A stretch of DNA of 14,875 nt from Thermoplasmata archaeon (GCA_021823085.1 JAKAPG010000019.1:1-14875); one strand, 5' to 3'; shown: positions 6,462 through 13,473, counted from the first letter of the stretch. Notes: a model not told the origin generated them from the sequence alone. Program-made: numbers and translations.

Positions 6462-9011
6462 CTACAAGCGCGGTTCGTCGTCGACCTTCTCCTTCCGCAC
6501 CGGCTTCGCCGGCATCGGAGCCGGCACCCCCGCCGGACCGGTGAGCTTGGGAGAAGGCGCCGAGGGGGCGACCCGGTGTCCTGCGCCGCTCTTCGCGCTC
6601 CCAGCGGCCGGCACGGCCGCGGCGGATAGGGCCGGCTTCGCCGGTCGTGGGGGGGTAGAAGGCACGTTGGCCACGCGCGGGCGCGACGGTGGAGGCAAAG
6701 TGCGGATCGAGCCGGGACGAGATACGGCCTCCCTCGCGCGCGCGTCCGAGCGCCCGACCGTGGGCAGGGGCCGCACCGCACGGCCCTTCGGCGAGGCGGT
6801 CAACCTGCCGATCGGCGACCGGCACCTTGGGCAGTTCCGGAACTGATCGGCGCACAGTCGACAGAGCGCTCCGCCGCAGTCGTGCCGCAGCGTTGCGATC
6901 CCGCCGCACCCGACGCACCGTTCCGGCTCGCCGGTTCGAGAGACCGGGAGCGGGGCAACCCCGCCCGGCCATCCGCGCGGGGGGGGACGCTGGGAGCGGC
7001 CGGTCGCGCTCGAGGCGTCGGGGAACGGCACGTTCGGGAGGTTCTCGGGAGAGAAGAAACGAGATCCGTCCAGCTCGGTCCCAACGTCCCCTCCGGGATC
7101 GAGGTGAGGCGCGAGGTCCACGCTCGGGAGCGGGGTTCGCGGGGCGCCGCTCACGCGCTCGACCGCCTTGATGATCCGGGCGCGGTACACTCCGATGTGC
7201 AGCGCTCGAACCAGGCCGAAGAGGGTTCGCCGGTCCGGTGGCAACGCGAGCGCTTGGCGAGCGGTCTCTTCCATCTCGGTCGTCAGGTGGAGATTCTCCG
7301 GGCGTAGGTCCAGTTTGAGGACCGCGTCGACGTAGGCGAACAGCCGCTGAACGTCGATGAGCGAGTCGGTGGGATCAGAGAGGGAGGCGACGTCGGCGAG
7401 TGTGAGCGAGCGGGAGTCCCCGCTGGCCGAGGGGTGCTCGGCGGCCCGAACGATCAGGGTGCAGGATCGCTCCTCCAGACGGTCCATGTCTCCCGGGGCA
7501 AGAGCACCGATATCGATCTTGGTCTCCCGCGCCATGGCGGTGAGAACCGGATCCAGGAGGTCGAACGGCACGTGGAGACCTACGAAGAGGTCGTTCTTCG
7601 TGACCGGGCGGCCGAGGTCACTCTCCGAACGAAGTGCCGCGAGGGCGAAGTCTTCGATCGTTCGATTGCGATCCTCTCGCTCGGCGAGGCGCTTCCCTTC
7701 GCGGGCGGCGTCGGACTCGGGGTCGATCTTCAAGGCGCTCTCGAAGCTGCTCACCGCCAGAGCAGGGCGGTGGAGGCTCAGGAGGAGAGCGCCTTGGCGG
7801 TTCCAGATACGGATGTCCTGGGGAGCAAGCTCTTGGGCGCGAGCGTACTCGGCGAGGGCCGTCTCGGTGTCTCCGCGCTTCTCGGCGACGAACGCGCGGC
7901 CGAGGGCGATGTCGACCGATGCCGGGTCGAGCTCCTCGGCCTTCGCGTAGGCTCGGTCGGCGCCTTCCCAGTTCGAGCGCGCCGTCGCGAGCTCCGCGAG
8001 GCGAACGTACAGCCGCTCGCTGTTGGGAAGGAGTTCGATGCCTTCCCGAACGGCTCGCTCGGCCGCCGAGAGATCCCCGGAGCCGCTCTCGGCCTCGGCG
8101 AGGCACAGGATCAACGCTTCGTCCCGAGGGGCGTGGGCGAGGCCCTCGTGAAGCAGGTCCCGCGCCTCGGGGTGATGCCCCTGCTCGATGCGGCATCGGG
8201 CCGCGCCGGCGAGCGCCGTGGACGAGGTGGGATCGCGCGCGTGCCATGCGTCGTAGATCGCCTGGGCCTCCCCGATTCGCTCGACGGCGACGAGTAGCTC
8301 GCCTTCGAGCGCGAGCTCTTCGGGCGGCCGCTGAGCTGCATCGAGGGTACCGAAGACCTGACGCAATCGCTCCAGGGCGAGATCGGGTCGGCCGTCGGCC
8401 CACTCCTTACGAGCGTGGCGGAGCGCCGCCAACGGCGCGAGCCCCGGATCGGCGGCCACCGCCTTCTCGTACTCCGCCGCAGCATCCTCCGCGCGGCCGA
8501 GGCGCTGAGCGAGCTCGGCCCGGGCCAGCAGGAGCTGCGGGTACGGCTCGTTCGGCGAAGGACTCGAGCCATCCGCGATGGCATCGGTCAGGGCCTGATA
8601 CGCGGCTCGCGGGTCTCCCTGGATGTCGTAAAGATGGTAGAGGTCGAGCGCCGCACGTCGGTCGTTCGGATCGATCGCACGGATCTCGGTCAGGCAGCGC
8701 AAGAGACCCTGTGGGTCTCCCGTCTCTCGATCGATGCTCGCGGCCAAGCGCCACGCCTCGACATCCTTCGGACTGTCCGCGAGGATGGTATCCACCGTCC
8801 GACGCGCCTCCTCGAATGCCCCGAGCTCCAGCGACGCGCGGGCGAACCCCCGGCGGGCCTCAGGATCTCGAGGGTGGTTCTCCAGCACGTTTCGGAAGTG
8901 TTCGATCGCCTGAGAGGCCGCGCCCCGACTCAACAGGTCCTGCGCGATCGCGAGCTCCACGCGGCGATCGGGAGGAGCGAGGAGAGCGTCAACGTCGTCG
9001 GGCCCAGCCAT
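6462..9011 (-). CDS. Large TPR-repeat protein with RING-like zinc finger and disordered tail
   Basis: The protein has 849 residues. From about 16 to 450 there are around a dozen tetratricopeptide repeats (patterns such as AIEHFRNVLENHPRDPEAR and AEYEKAVAADPG), a scaffold for protein binding. Residues about 455-640 form a mixed helical domain I do not recognise, starting near VTKNDLFVGLHVPFDLLD. After a Pro/Gly-rich linker comes a compact zinc finger with Cys699, Cys702, His710, Cys712, Cys717, Cys720, Cys727 and Cys730, eight ligands in an order close to a RING or treble-clef cross-brace. The last ~115 residues are Pro/Ala/Ser/Lys-rich and probably disordered. No signal peptide or membrane helix is seen, so it is likely cytoplasmic. 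The ATG at 9009-9011 follows a TATA box at 9040-9048. It points toward the SPFH operon 80 bases downstream and may serve the same assembly; this is inference. Confidence 0.82.
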   Translation of the reverse strand: MAGPDDVDALLAPPDRRVELAIAQDLLSRGAASQAIEHFRNVLENHPRDPEARRGFARASLELGAFEEARRTVDTILADSPKDVEAWRLAASIDRETGDPQGLLRCLTEIRAIDPNDRRAALDLYHLYDIQGDPRAAYQALTDAIADGSSPSPNEPYPQLLLARAELAQRLGRAEDAAAEYEKAVAADPGLAPLAALRHARKEWADGRPDLALERLRQVFGTLDAAQRPPEELALEGELLVAVERIGEAQAIYDAWHARDPTSSTALAGAARCRIEQGHHPEARDLLHEGLAHAPRDEALILCLAEAESGSGDLSAAERAVREGIELLPNSERLYVRLAELATARSNWEGADRAYAKAEELDPASVDIALGRAFVAEKRGDTETALAEYARAQELAPQDIRIWNRQGALLLSLHRPALAVSSFESALKIDPESDAAREGKRLAEREDRNRTIEDFALAALRSESDLGRPVTKNDLFVGLHVPFDLLDPVLTAMARETKIDIGALAPGDMDRLEERSCTLIVRAAEHPSASGDSRSLTLADVASLSDPTDSLIDVQRLFAYVDAVLKLDLRPENLHLTTEMEETARQALALPPDRRTLFGLVRALHIGVYRARIIKAVERVSGAPRTPLPSVDLAPHLDPGGDVGTELDGSRFFSPENLPNVPFPDASSATGRSQRPPPRGWPGGVAPLPVSRTGEPERCVGCGGIATLRHDCGGALCRLCADQFRNCPRCRSPIGRLTASPKGRAVRPLPTVGRSDARAREAVSRPGSIRTLPPPSRPRVANVPSTPPRPAKPALSAAAVPAAGSAKSGAGHRVAPSAPSPKLTGPAGVPAPMPAKPVRKEKVDDEPRL

Positions 9012-9039
9012 CGGTACCCCGCCTTCCGGGCTGCCCTCG

Positions 9040-9048
9040 ATAAATAGG
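9040..9048 (-). promoter_or_regulatory. TATA box of the TPR/zinc-finger gene
   Basis: The minus strand reads CTATTTAT, centred about 33 bases before the ATG at 9011. The predicted start near 9018 leaves a leader of roughly 7 bases. It is the only AT-rich run in the 103-base divergent region shared with the HD-domain gene. Confidence 0.6.
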
Positions 9049-9074
9049 TTCGGCCGGGTAGGAAAGGGTCCGAC

Positions 9075-9108
9075 GCGAGCGCTCGCTCATATCCGAGCCT
9101 CGGCTCGG
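9075..9108. promoter_or_regulatory. Palindromes flanking the HD-gene TATA-like box (possible operator)
   Basis: Positions 9075-9086 are a perfect 12-base palindrome (gcgagcgctcgc). A second inverted repeat, ccgagc and gctcgg with a 4-base spacer, covers 9093-9108. The weak TATA-like tcatat (9087-9092) lies exactly between them, centred about 26 bases before the GTG at 9115. This would place repressor sites over the promoter and start, but GC-rich DNA makes short palindromes common, so this is tentative. Confidence 0.3.
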
Positions 9109-9114
9109 CCCGCC

Positions 9115-10371
9115 GTGGCTCGCGCGTCGGCTCGCCTGCGCAAATCGATCTACGACCCGGTGCACGGCCCGATCTCGCTCGAGGGCCTCGCGCTGGAGCT
9201 CATCGGGACCCCCGAGTTCCAGCGCCTCTGGGGGATCCGTCAGACCGGCTTCGCTCACCTCGTGTTCCCGGGGGCCAACCACACGCGGCTGGAGCACTCG
9301 CTCGGCGCGTACTGGGTCGCTCGGTCCTTGGCGGAGAACCTGGGGCTTTCGGAGAGGGGCCGGACGATGGTGACCATCGGCGCGCTCCTCCACGACCTCG
9401 GGCACGCTCCGTTCTCTCACACCCTCGAGCCGACGATGGAGGAGGTCTTCGGCTACGGCCATGAGCGGCGATCACGCATCCTCATCGAAGGGAACGCACC
9501 CGACGCGTCGGGAGGAGAGATCGCGACCTTGCTCGAATCGAACGGGATCGCGCCTGCTCGATTGGCCGATCTCATCGACACGTCAGGATCGGGGCCTGCG
9601 CCCTCTCTGTCCACCCTGCTGCACGGACCCATCGACGCGGACCGGATCGACTACCTCGAGCGGGACGCCTACTACACGGGCGTCGCTCACGGCGCGATCG
9701 ACGCGGTCCGGCTCATCGACACCGCCCGATTGGCGCGAGGACGCGTCGCCTTCGCGGCCAAGGCACGGAGCGCGGTCGAGGGGTTCCTGGTCGGTCGCGC
9801 GCTGATGTACGCCTCGGTCTACTATCACAAGACCGTCCGCGCCGCCGAGCTCATGGCGCAAGCCGCCGTGGAACGAGCGCAGGGGTACCCGGACTCGGCC
9901 CGAGACAGGCTCACGGGTACCGACGGAGACCTTCTGGCCGACCTCCGTCACGACCCCTCCGAGACGAGCCGACGGTTGGCCCATTGCCTCCGCATCCGAC
10001 AGCTCCACAAGCGAGCGATCGGGTTCTCGCTGCTGTCCAAGTCCTCCGAGCGGGCGTGGAAGGGCCTCGCGAGAGATCCGGCCGATCGCAGGGCCGCGGA
10101 GGAGGCGATGGCGGATCGGTTGGGAGCGCCCTCGGCGAGCGTGCTCTTCGACCTTTCCGGCCTTGAGTTCCGCGACCGCGCCGAGGAGGACGGGAGCACG
10201 ATCGCTCTCGTGGACGGGAGCTCGATCGAGTACCCGTTCCGCGCGCGCGGCCCATGGAGGCAGCTCGCACGACTGGGTCCCTCACGGGACCGCGTCGTGG
10301 TGTATGCACCGCCGCGCTGGCGCGCGGCGGCCGCGCGATGGGTCCGCCGACAAGGCTCGTTCCCGATCTAG
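9115..10371 (+). CDS. HD-domain phosphohydrolase, dGTPase/SAMHD1-like
   Basis: The protein has 418 residues from a GTG start. The N-terminus carries the family signature IYDPVHGPISLEG (12-24), TPEFQRLWGIRQTG (32-45) and NHTRLEHSLG. The HD metal ligands are visible: His61, the His93-Asp94 pair in GALLHDLGHAPFSH, and Asp176 in PIDADRIDYLERDAYYTG. This arrangement is typical of deoxynucleotide triphosphohydrolases and SAMHD1-like enzymes, which hydrolyse dNTPs to the nucleoside and triphosphate; related archaeal proteins are often only called HD-superfamily hydrolases. The C-terminal ~150 residues are less conserved and end in a basic stretch. Start choice: the tcatat box at 9087-9092 is 26 bases upstream of the GTG, fitting a leaderless message. 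It converges on the EVE-domain gene, sharing a CTAG at the stops. Family confident, substrate inferred. Confidence 0.85.
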   Translation: MARASARLRKSIYDPVHGPISLEGLALELIGTPEFQRLWGIRQTGFAHLVFPGANHTRLEHSLGAYWVARSLAENLGLSERGRTMVTIGALLHDLGHAPFSHTLEPTMEEVFGYGHERRSRILIEGNAPDASGGEIATLLESNGIAPARLADLIDTSGSGPAPSLSTLLHGPIDADRIDYLERDAYYTGVAHGAIDAVRLIDTARLARGRVAFAAKARSAVEGFLVGRALMYASVYYHKTVRAAELMAQAAVERAQGYPDSARDRLTGTDGDLLADLRHDPSETSRRLAHCLRIRQLHKRAIGFSLLSKSSERAWKGLARDPADRRAAEEAMADRLGAPSASVLFDLSGLEFRDRAEEDGSTIALVDGSSIEYPFRARGPWRQLARLGPSRDRVVVYAPPRWRAAAARWVRRQGSFPI

Positions 10372-10775
10372 CCCGCGGCGGCGAGCTCGAGAATCCGCTT
10401 CCATCGCGCGTCGTCGACCGGCATGACCGATAGCCGTCCCATGCGGACCAGCTCGAACCCCTCGAACCTCGGGTCGGCCTTGATCGCGCTCAGCGGAACG
10501 GGGTGCTTTAGGGCTCGGACGGGCTCCACGTCCACAACGACCGAGCCCCGCGGATCCCGCGTGTCGGGGCGCGGACCGGAGCTGATTCGAACGATCCCGA
10601 CGCAGGCGCGTTCGCTCCCGCTATGGTAGAAAATCGCGGTATCTCTCCGACGCATCGCCCGGAGGTGGCGGAGCGCGAGCGCGTTGTGCACACCCTCCCA
10701 GGTCGTCCGCCCGTCTCGAACGAGGTCCGCGTAGGAGTAGTGGGTCGGCTCTTCCTTGATCAGCCAGTGGGCCAC
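10368..10775 (-). CDS. EVE-domain protein (modified-nucleobase-binding, PUA-related fold)
   Basis: With the GTG at 10773-10775 as start the protein has 135 residues. It opens with MAHWLIKEEPTHYS, matching the usual EVE-domain start (YWLMKSEP-like). WEGVHNALALRHLRAMRRRD (in part, 26-45) and IFYHSGSE (48-55) follow, as in the family. EVE domains are PUA/YTH-related readers that bind modified bases in DNA or RNA. A GTG at 10787 in frame would add four residues, but the TATA-like box near 10797-10805 is about 26 bases before 10775, favouring the shorter leaderless form. The frame stays open further upstream to 10982, but that part crosses the promoter region and the glycosyltransferase start and is unlike the family. 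The stop overlaps that of the HD-domain gene tail to tail. Confidence 0.85.
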   Translation of the reverse strand: MAHWLIKEEPTHYSYADLVRDGRTTWEGVHNALALRHLRAMRRRDTAIFYHSGSERACVGIVRISSGPRPDTRDPRGSVVVDVEPVRALKHPVPLSAIKADPRFEGFELVRMGRLSVMPVDDARWKRILELAAAG

Positions 10776-10796
10776 GGGATCGGCCACGGCCGGCTC

Positions 10797-10805
10797 CGAA
10801 TATGA
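10797..10805 (-). promoter_or_regulatory. TATA-like box of the EVE-domain gene
   Basis: The minus strand reads CTCATATTC, with its AT core centred near 10801, about 26 bases before the GTG at 10775. This spacing supports a leaderless start there. Confidence 0.45.
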
Positions 10806-10823
10806 GCTGGGGCCCCGCGCAGG

Positions 10824-10833
10824 ACGGTATATC
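10824..10833 (+). promoter_or_regulatory. TATA-like box of the glycosyltransferase gene
   Basis: The plus strand reads ggtatatcc, centred near 10829, about 26 bases before the GTG at 10855. It helps set that GTG as the start instead of the ATG at 10756, which lies inside the EVE-domain gene. Confidence 0.5.
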
Positions 10834-10854
10834 CTCCGGACGGCATCGCGCCCC

Positions 10855-11895
10855 GTGCGCGTCGTCCTGGTCGGAAGCGGACAACGCCCGATCCCTCCCG
10901 TCGGGTACGGGGGAGTCGAGCGGACGATCGCCGAGTTCGCCGACGCTCTGCGCCGCGCCGGCGATGAGGTGATCGTGATCAATGAAGTGTACCCGACCCG
11001 AACCGGAGAGTACCGGTTCTCGTCCCACCTGGCGAGCTATCGAACAACGCTCGAGAGCGGCATCGTCCACGCCCACACGCCGGTCGTAGCGAACCGGTTG
11101 GCCTCGATGGGCATCCCGTTCGTGTACACGACCCACTCGCGCCACTGGTTCGCGCGCGACCGCCTCACCGAGCGATGGGGCTTTCGCTTGGAGCGTCGCG
11201 CGGTCCGAAGGGCCGCCGCGACGGTGGTGCTCACGGACCGAGTGCGCGCGATCGTGCTCGACGCGATGCAAAAGAATCCGCCGACGGGTCCGGTAGTGAC
11301 GATCCCGTTGGGGGTGGACACAGCCCGCTTCTCTCCGGGTCCCACCGCCGGCGATCCGGCGGTCGTGCTGGGGGTGGGGGCGGTAATCCCGGTCAAGCGC
11401 TGGCACCTCGCGGCCGAGGCGCTCGCGGGGACCCCCTTGAGATTGCGTCTCGTCGGACCGACGCCCGACGCCGGGTACGCCACTACGTCGCGCAACTCGG
11501 GCCCGGTGGATCTGGTGGGGGAGGTCACGGACTCGGACCTCCCGCGACAGTACCGGGAGGCGGCATTCGTCGTGCACCCGAGCCGGGCGGAGTTGTTCCC
11601 GGGAGCGGTCGCCCAAGCGATGGCGTCGGGGAAGGCCGTGGTCGGAACGCCGGCCGTGGGCTCGCTCGTCGAGGACGGGCGTTCCGGTCTGCTCATCGAA
11701 GAAGGTCTGCACGACGCCATGGTCGCGTCGCTCCGCAAGGCCATGCTCCGTTTGGCCGGCGACGCAGGGCTGCGCAGCTCGCTCGGGAGAGCGGCCCGTG
11801 AGGTCGCCCTGGAGCGATTCGACTGGGTCTCCGTGGTGGAGGCTCACCACGCGCTCTATCAAACCATCGGCCTCGCCCGCCCGTTGCCTCATTAG
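10855..11895 (+). CDS. Family 4-like (GT-B fold) glycosyltransferase
   Basis: From the GTG at 10855 the protein has 346 residues. It opens with MRVVLVGSG followed by PPVGYGGVERTIAEFADAL, the glycine-rich acceptor-side loop of GT4 enzymes, then GIVHAHTPV (69-77) and IPLGVDTARFSPG (150-162). VGAVIPVKRWHLAAEAL at 174-190 holds the donor-site Lys181. The donor motif near 242-254 reads PSRAELFPGAVAQAM: the first Glu (246) of the EX7E motif is kept but the second is Gln254. Family members transfer sugars from nucleotide-sugars to lipids, sugars or small molecules in the cytoplasm; the acceptor here cannot be told. No membrane helix is seen. The upstream frame from 10756 is open but lacks a fitting promoter. 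The neighbour PGI/PMI could feed hexose-phosphate and mannose-type donors (inference). Confidence 0.85.
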   Translation: MRVVLVGSGQRPIPPVGYGGVERTIAEFADALRRAGDEVIVINEVYPTRTGEYRFSSHLASYRTTLESGIVHAHTPVVANRLASMGIPFVYTTHSRHWFARDRLTERWGFRLERRAVRRAAATVVLTDRVRAIVLDAMQKNPPTGPVVTIPLGVDTARFSPGPTAGDPAVVLGVGAVIPVKRWHLAAEALAGTPLRLRLVGPTPDAGYATTSRNSGPVDLVGEVTDSDLPRQYREAAFVVHPSRAELFPGAVAQAMASGKAVVGTPAVGSLVEDGRSGLLIEEGLHDAMVASLRKAMLRLAGDAGLRSSLGRAAREVALERFDWVSVVEAHHALYQTIGLARPLPH

Positions 11896-11921
11896 CTCGT
11901 CGCGACGCCGCGACGCGCAAG

Positions 11922-11929
11922 GGATATTC
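11922..11929 (+). promoter_or_regulatory. TATA-like box of the PGI/PMI gene
   Basis: ggatattc lies in the 56-base gap after the glycosyltransferase stop, centred about 26 bases before the ATG at 11952. It suggests a leaderless message of its own in place of read-through from the upstream gene. Confidence 0.45.
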
Positions 11930-11951
11930 GCGCTCGGCCCTCGCGGCCTGC

Positions 11952-12986
11952 ATGGCCGTGCGCACCCCGGGACTGGAGCGGATGCGCGCCCTCATCGCCC
12001 AACTGCCCGATCAGTTCGCGAACGGGTACCGCGACGGGGGCGAGATCGGCCGGGGCGTCATCGGACCTCGACCCCGGCCCACCTACGCGATCGGGCTCGG
12101 GGGATCCGGGATCTCCGGCGATCTCGCCCGCGTGATCTTCGACCGGGAGACGAAGGTCCCCTTCTCCGTCGTGCGCGGCCCGTCAATCCCCCTCGCTGCG
12201 GATCGCGACTGTCTCGCGATCCTCCTGAGCCACTCCGGCAAGACGTGGGAGGTGCTGCAGGCCTACGACGAGGCGCGCCGCCGCGGGATGCGCATGGTGG
12301 CGATCACGTCGGGTGGGGGCCTCGCCGAACGCGCCGAACGCGACGGTACCCCCCTGATCGTGGTCAACCCGGACCTGCCCCCTCGCTCGGCCGCCGGGCT
12401 CGTTCTCGGCTCGGTCTTGGGCCTGCTCGATCCGTGGTTTCCGGAATCGAACGAAGCCCGCGTGGGTCGGATCACGGATCGCCTGAGAAGTCGCCACGCA
12501 ACCCACGCGGCGCGGAACGGCCTCCCGGTGCGTCTCGCGGCGCGCCTCGGTCGCCGCTTCCCGTTCATCTACGGCGACGCCTCCTTGCTTCCGCTCGCCC
12601 GACGCTGGGCGACGCAGGTCGAGGAGAATGCGAAGCGGCTCGCGACCTTCGATGAGGTCCCCGAGGCCTACCACAATGCGATCGTAGGCTGGGACCGCGT
12701 CGGCTCGACCGATGCGCGCCGGCTCGCGACGATCTTCCTCGAGTGGGGAGGAACGCATCCGCTGGTCCGGTCGTCCAACCATTTCGTGGAGCTCCTGCTC
12801 AACCGGAAGGGCGGTCTCGCCGTACGCGTCCCGCTCGACACTTCGGACCTTCTCGAAGCTCTCCTCGAGGGGATCGTGATCGGGGACCTGATGAGCCTCG
12901 AGTTGGCCGCCCGCGAACGCGTCGATCCGGTCCCCGTCGAGATCATCACGCGCTACAAGGCGTATCTCACGGACGCCGCAAAGTGA
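11952..12986 (+). CDS. Bifunctional phosphoglucose/phosphomannose isomerase (SIS-domain PGI/PMI family)
   Basis: The protein has 344 residues, the usual size for the archaeal PGI/PMI family. These enzymes interconvert glucose-6-phosphate or mannose-6-phosphate and fructose-6-phosphate. Seen motifs: AIGLGGSGISGDLA (46-59), the phosphate-binding SHSGKTWE (93-100, in place of the more common SYSGNTEE), PPRSAAGLVLGS (143-154), VEENAKRLATFDEVPEAYHN (221-240) and the C-terminal EIITRYKAYL. Glu223 and His239 have the same 16-residue spacing as the catalytic Glu203 and His219 described for the Pyrobaculum enzyme. Start: the ATG at 11952 is 26 bases after a TATA-like box; a GTG two codons later is an alternative. 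It supplies hexose phosphates for central metabolism and sugar-nucleotide synthesis, which fits the glycosyltransferase next door. Confidence 0.92.
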   Translation: MAVRTPGLERMRALIAQLPDQFANGYRDGGEIGRGVIGPRPRPTYAIGLGGSGISGDLARVIFDRETKVPFSVVRGPSIPLAADRDCLAILLSHSGKTWEVLQAYDEARRRGMRMVAITSGGGLAERAERDGTPLIVVNPDLPPRSAAGLVLGSVLGLLDPWFPESNEARVGRITDRLRSRHATHAARNGLPVRLAARLGRRFPFIYGDASLLPLARRWATQVEENAKRLATFDEVPEAYHNAIVGWDRVGSTDARRLATIFLEWGGTHPLVRSSNHFVELLLNRKGGLAVRVPLDTSDLLEALLEGIVIGDLMSLELAARERVDPVPVEIITRYKAYLTDAAK

Positions 12987-13051
12987 AGCCGCACCCGGGA
13001 GATCCGAGAAGAATGCTCCCGCAGACCCGGAAGCCGGAGGCTTGACAACGG

Positions 13052-13060
13052 ACAAATACG
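13052..13060 (+). promoter_or_regulatory. TATA-like box of the tRNA-Ser gene
   Basis: acaaatacg is centred near 13056, about 28 bases before the first base of the tRNA at 13084, the spacing expected for an archaeal tRNA promoter. Confidence 0.5.
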
Positions 13061-13083
13061 TGCAGGACTCCGCAGTGAACGGT

Positions 13084-13202
13084 GCTGAGGTAGCCTAGCT
13101 CGGCCAAGGCGCCAGATTCGAGATCTGGTGATGCGTATGCATCGCGGGAGTTCAAAGGAGGGCGGGGAGGACCTCCGCCCTCGGAAGTTCTCCCCCTCAG
13201 CG
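13084..13202 (+). tRNA. tRNA-Ser (anticodon CGA) with a 32-base intron in the T-loop (position 59/60)
   Basis: All arms can be folded by eye. The acceptor stem GCTGAGG (13084-13090) pairs fully with CCTCAGC (13195-13201). The D-stem is GCCT/AGGC, the anticodon stem CCAGA/TCTGG with loop TTCGAGA (anticodon CGA at 13119-13121), and the long variable arm has a GATGC/GCATC stem as in class II tRNAs. The T-stem GGGAG (13146-13150) pairs with CTCCC (13190-13194). Base 13202 is the discriminator G, as in archaeal tRNA-Ser; CCA is not encoded. The T-loop holds 39 bases, not 7. Removing 13157-13188 leaves TTCAAAT, a canonical T-loop. The mature tRNA would have 87 bases. The intron folds as a bulge-helix-bulge, described separately. 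Confidence 0.9.
13157..13188 (+). other. tRNA intron at 59/60 with relaxed bulge-helix-bulge splice motif
   Basis: The 5' bulge is 13155-13157 (AA|G) and the 3' bulge is 13187-13189 (GT|T), each cut between the second and third base. The four-pair helix between them is exon TTCA (13151-13154) against intron GGAA (13183-13186), with one A-G mismatch. The outer helix is the T-stem itself and the inner helix is an 8-bp stem, 13158-13165 with 13175-13182, closing a 9-base loop. Splicing would be by the archaeal tRNA endonuclease and ligase. Confidence 0.8.
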
Positions 13203-13226
13203 CCCCCCCCGGGCAGGACGATCACC

Positions 13227-13433
13227 TTGCAGATCGAGGTGGTCCGTGCCGGGCACTGTGCGCGAAGGACGATCGAGCTCCCCGTCGACGCCACTGTCCG
13301 TGACGCCGTGCGCGCGGTCGGCCTCTACGCCGAGGGCTCGGCGGTGCTGGCCGACGGACACCCGGTCCCGCACGACCGGCCCATCGCGGGTCTGTCGAAT
13401 CTGGAGGTCGTTCCTACATTCAGCGGCGGTTGA
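13227..13433 (+). CDS. Small ubiquitin-like beta-grasp protein ending in Gly-Gly (SAMP/ThiS/MoaD-like)
   Basis: From a TTG at 13227 the protein has 68 residues: MQIEVVRAGHCARRTIELP, then TVRDAVRAVGL, AVLADGHPVPHDRPI and a VVPTFSGG end. Short beta-strands, a central helix and the terminal Gly-Gly are the marks of ThiS, MoaD, Urm1 and the archaeal SAMP modifiers. An E1-like enzyme activates these at the C-terminus for sulfur transfer or protein conjugation. ATG codons upstream (13128-13139) lie inside the tRNA and are unlikely starts; a GTG at 13239 would shorten it by four residues. No TATA box is seen at the usual distance from 13227, so the gene may be transcribed together with the tRNA. No E1, MoaE or ThiG gene is near, so which pathway it serves is open. 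Confidence 0.75.
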   Translation: MQIEVVRAGHCARRTIELPVDATVRDAVRAVGLYAEGSAVLADGHPVPHDRPIAGLSNLEVVPTFSGG

Positions 13434-13455
13434 GGCGGTCCGTGCGGGCGCCCCA

Positions 13456-13473
13456 TAGAAATACTTATATACG
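13456..13473 (+). promoter_or_regulatory. BRE and TATA box of the gar1-tfb operon
   Basis: The run tagaaatacttatatac contains a purine-rich BRE-like segment followed by cttatata, centred near 13468. It lies 28 bases before the TTG at 13496. It is the strongest promoter in the window, as might be expected for a general transcription factor gene. A weaker ggtttata at 13485-13491 has no start codon at the right distance. Confidence 0.7.

Noticed and set aside
7634..9043. 469-codon plus-strand open frame opposite the TPR gene
   Set aside because: The minus-strand TPR repeats are regular and convincing, while the plus frame is an Arg/Pro/Gly-rich shadow.
10788..10982. N-terminal extension of the EVE-domain frame
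   Set aside because: It covers the divergent promoter region and the glycosyltransferase start and does not resemble EVE proteins, which begin close to the WLxKxEP motif.
13128..13226. Upstream ATG starts for the ubiquitin-like gene
   Set aside because: They lie in the tRNA variable arm, T-arm and intron, and the added residues (SSKEGGEDLRPRKFSPSAPP) are a translation of tRNA sequence.
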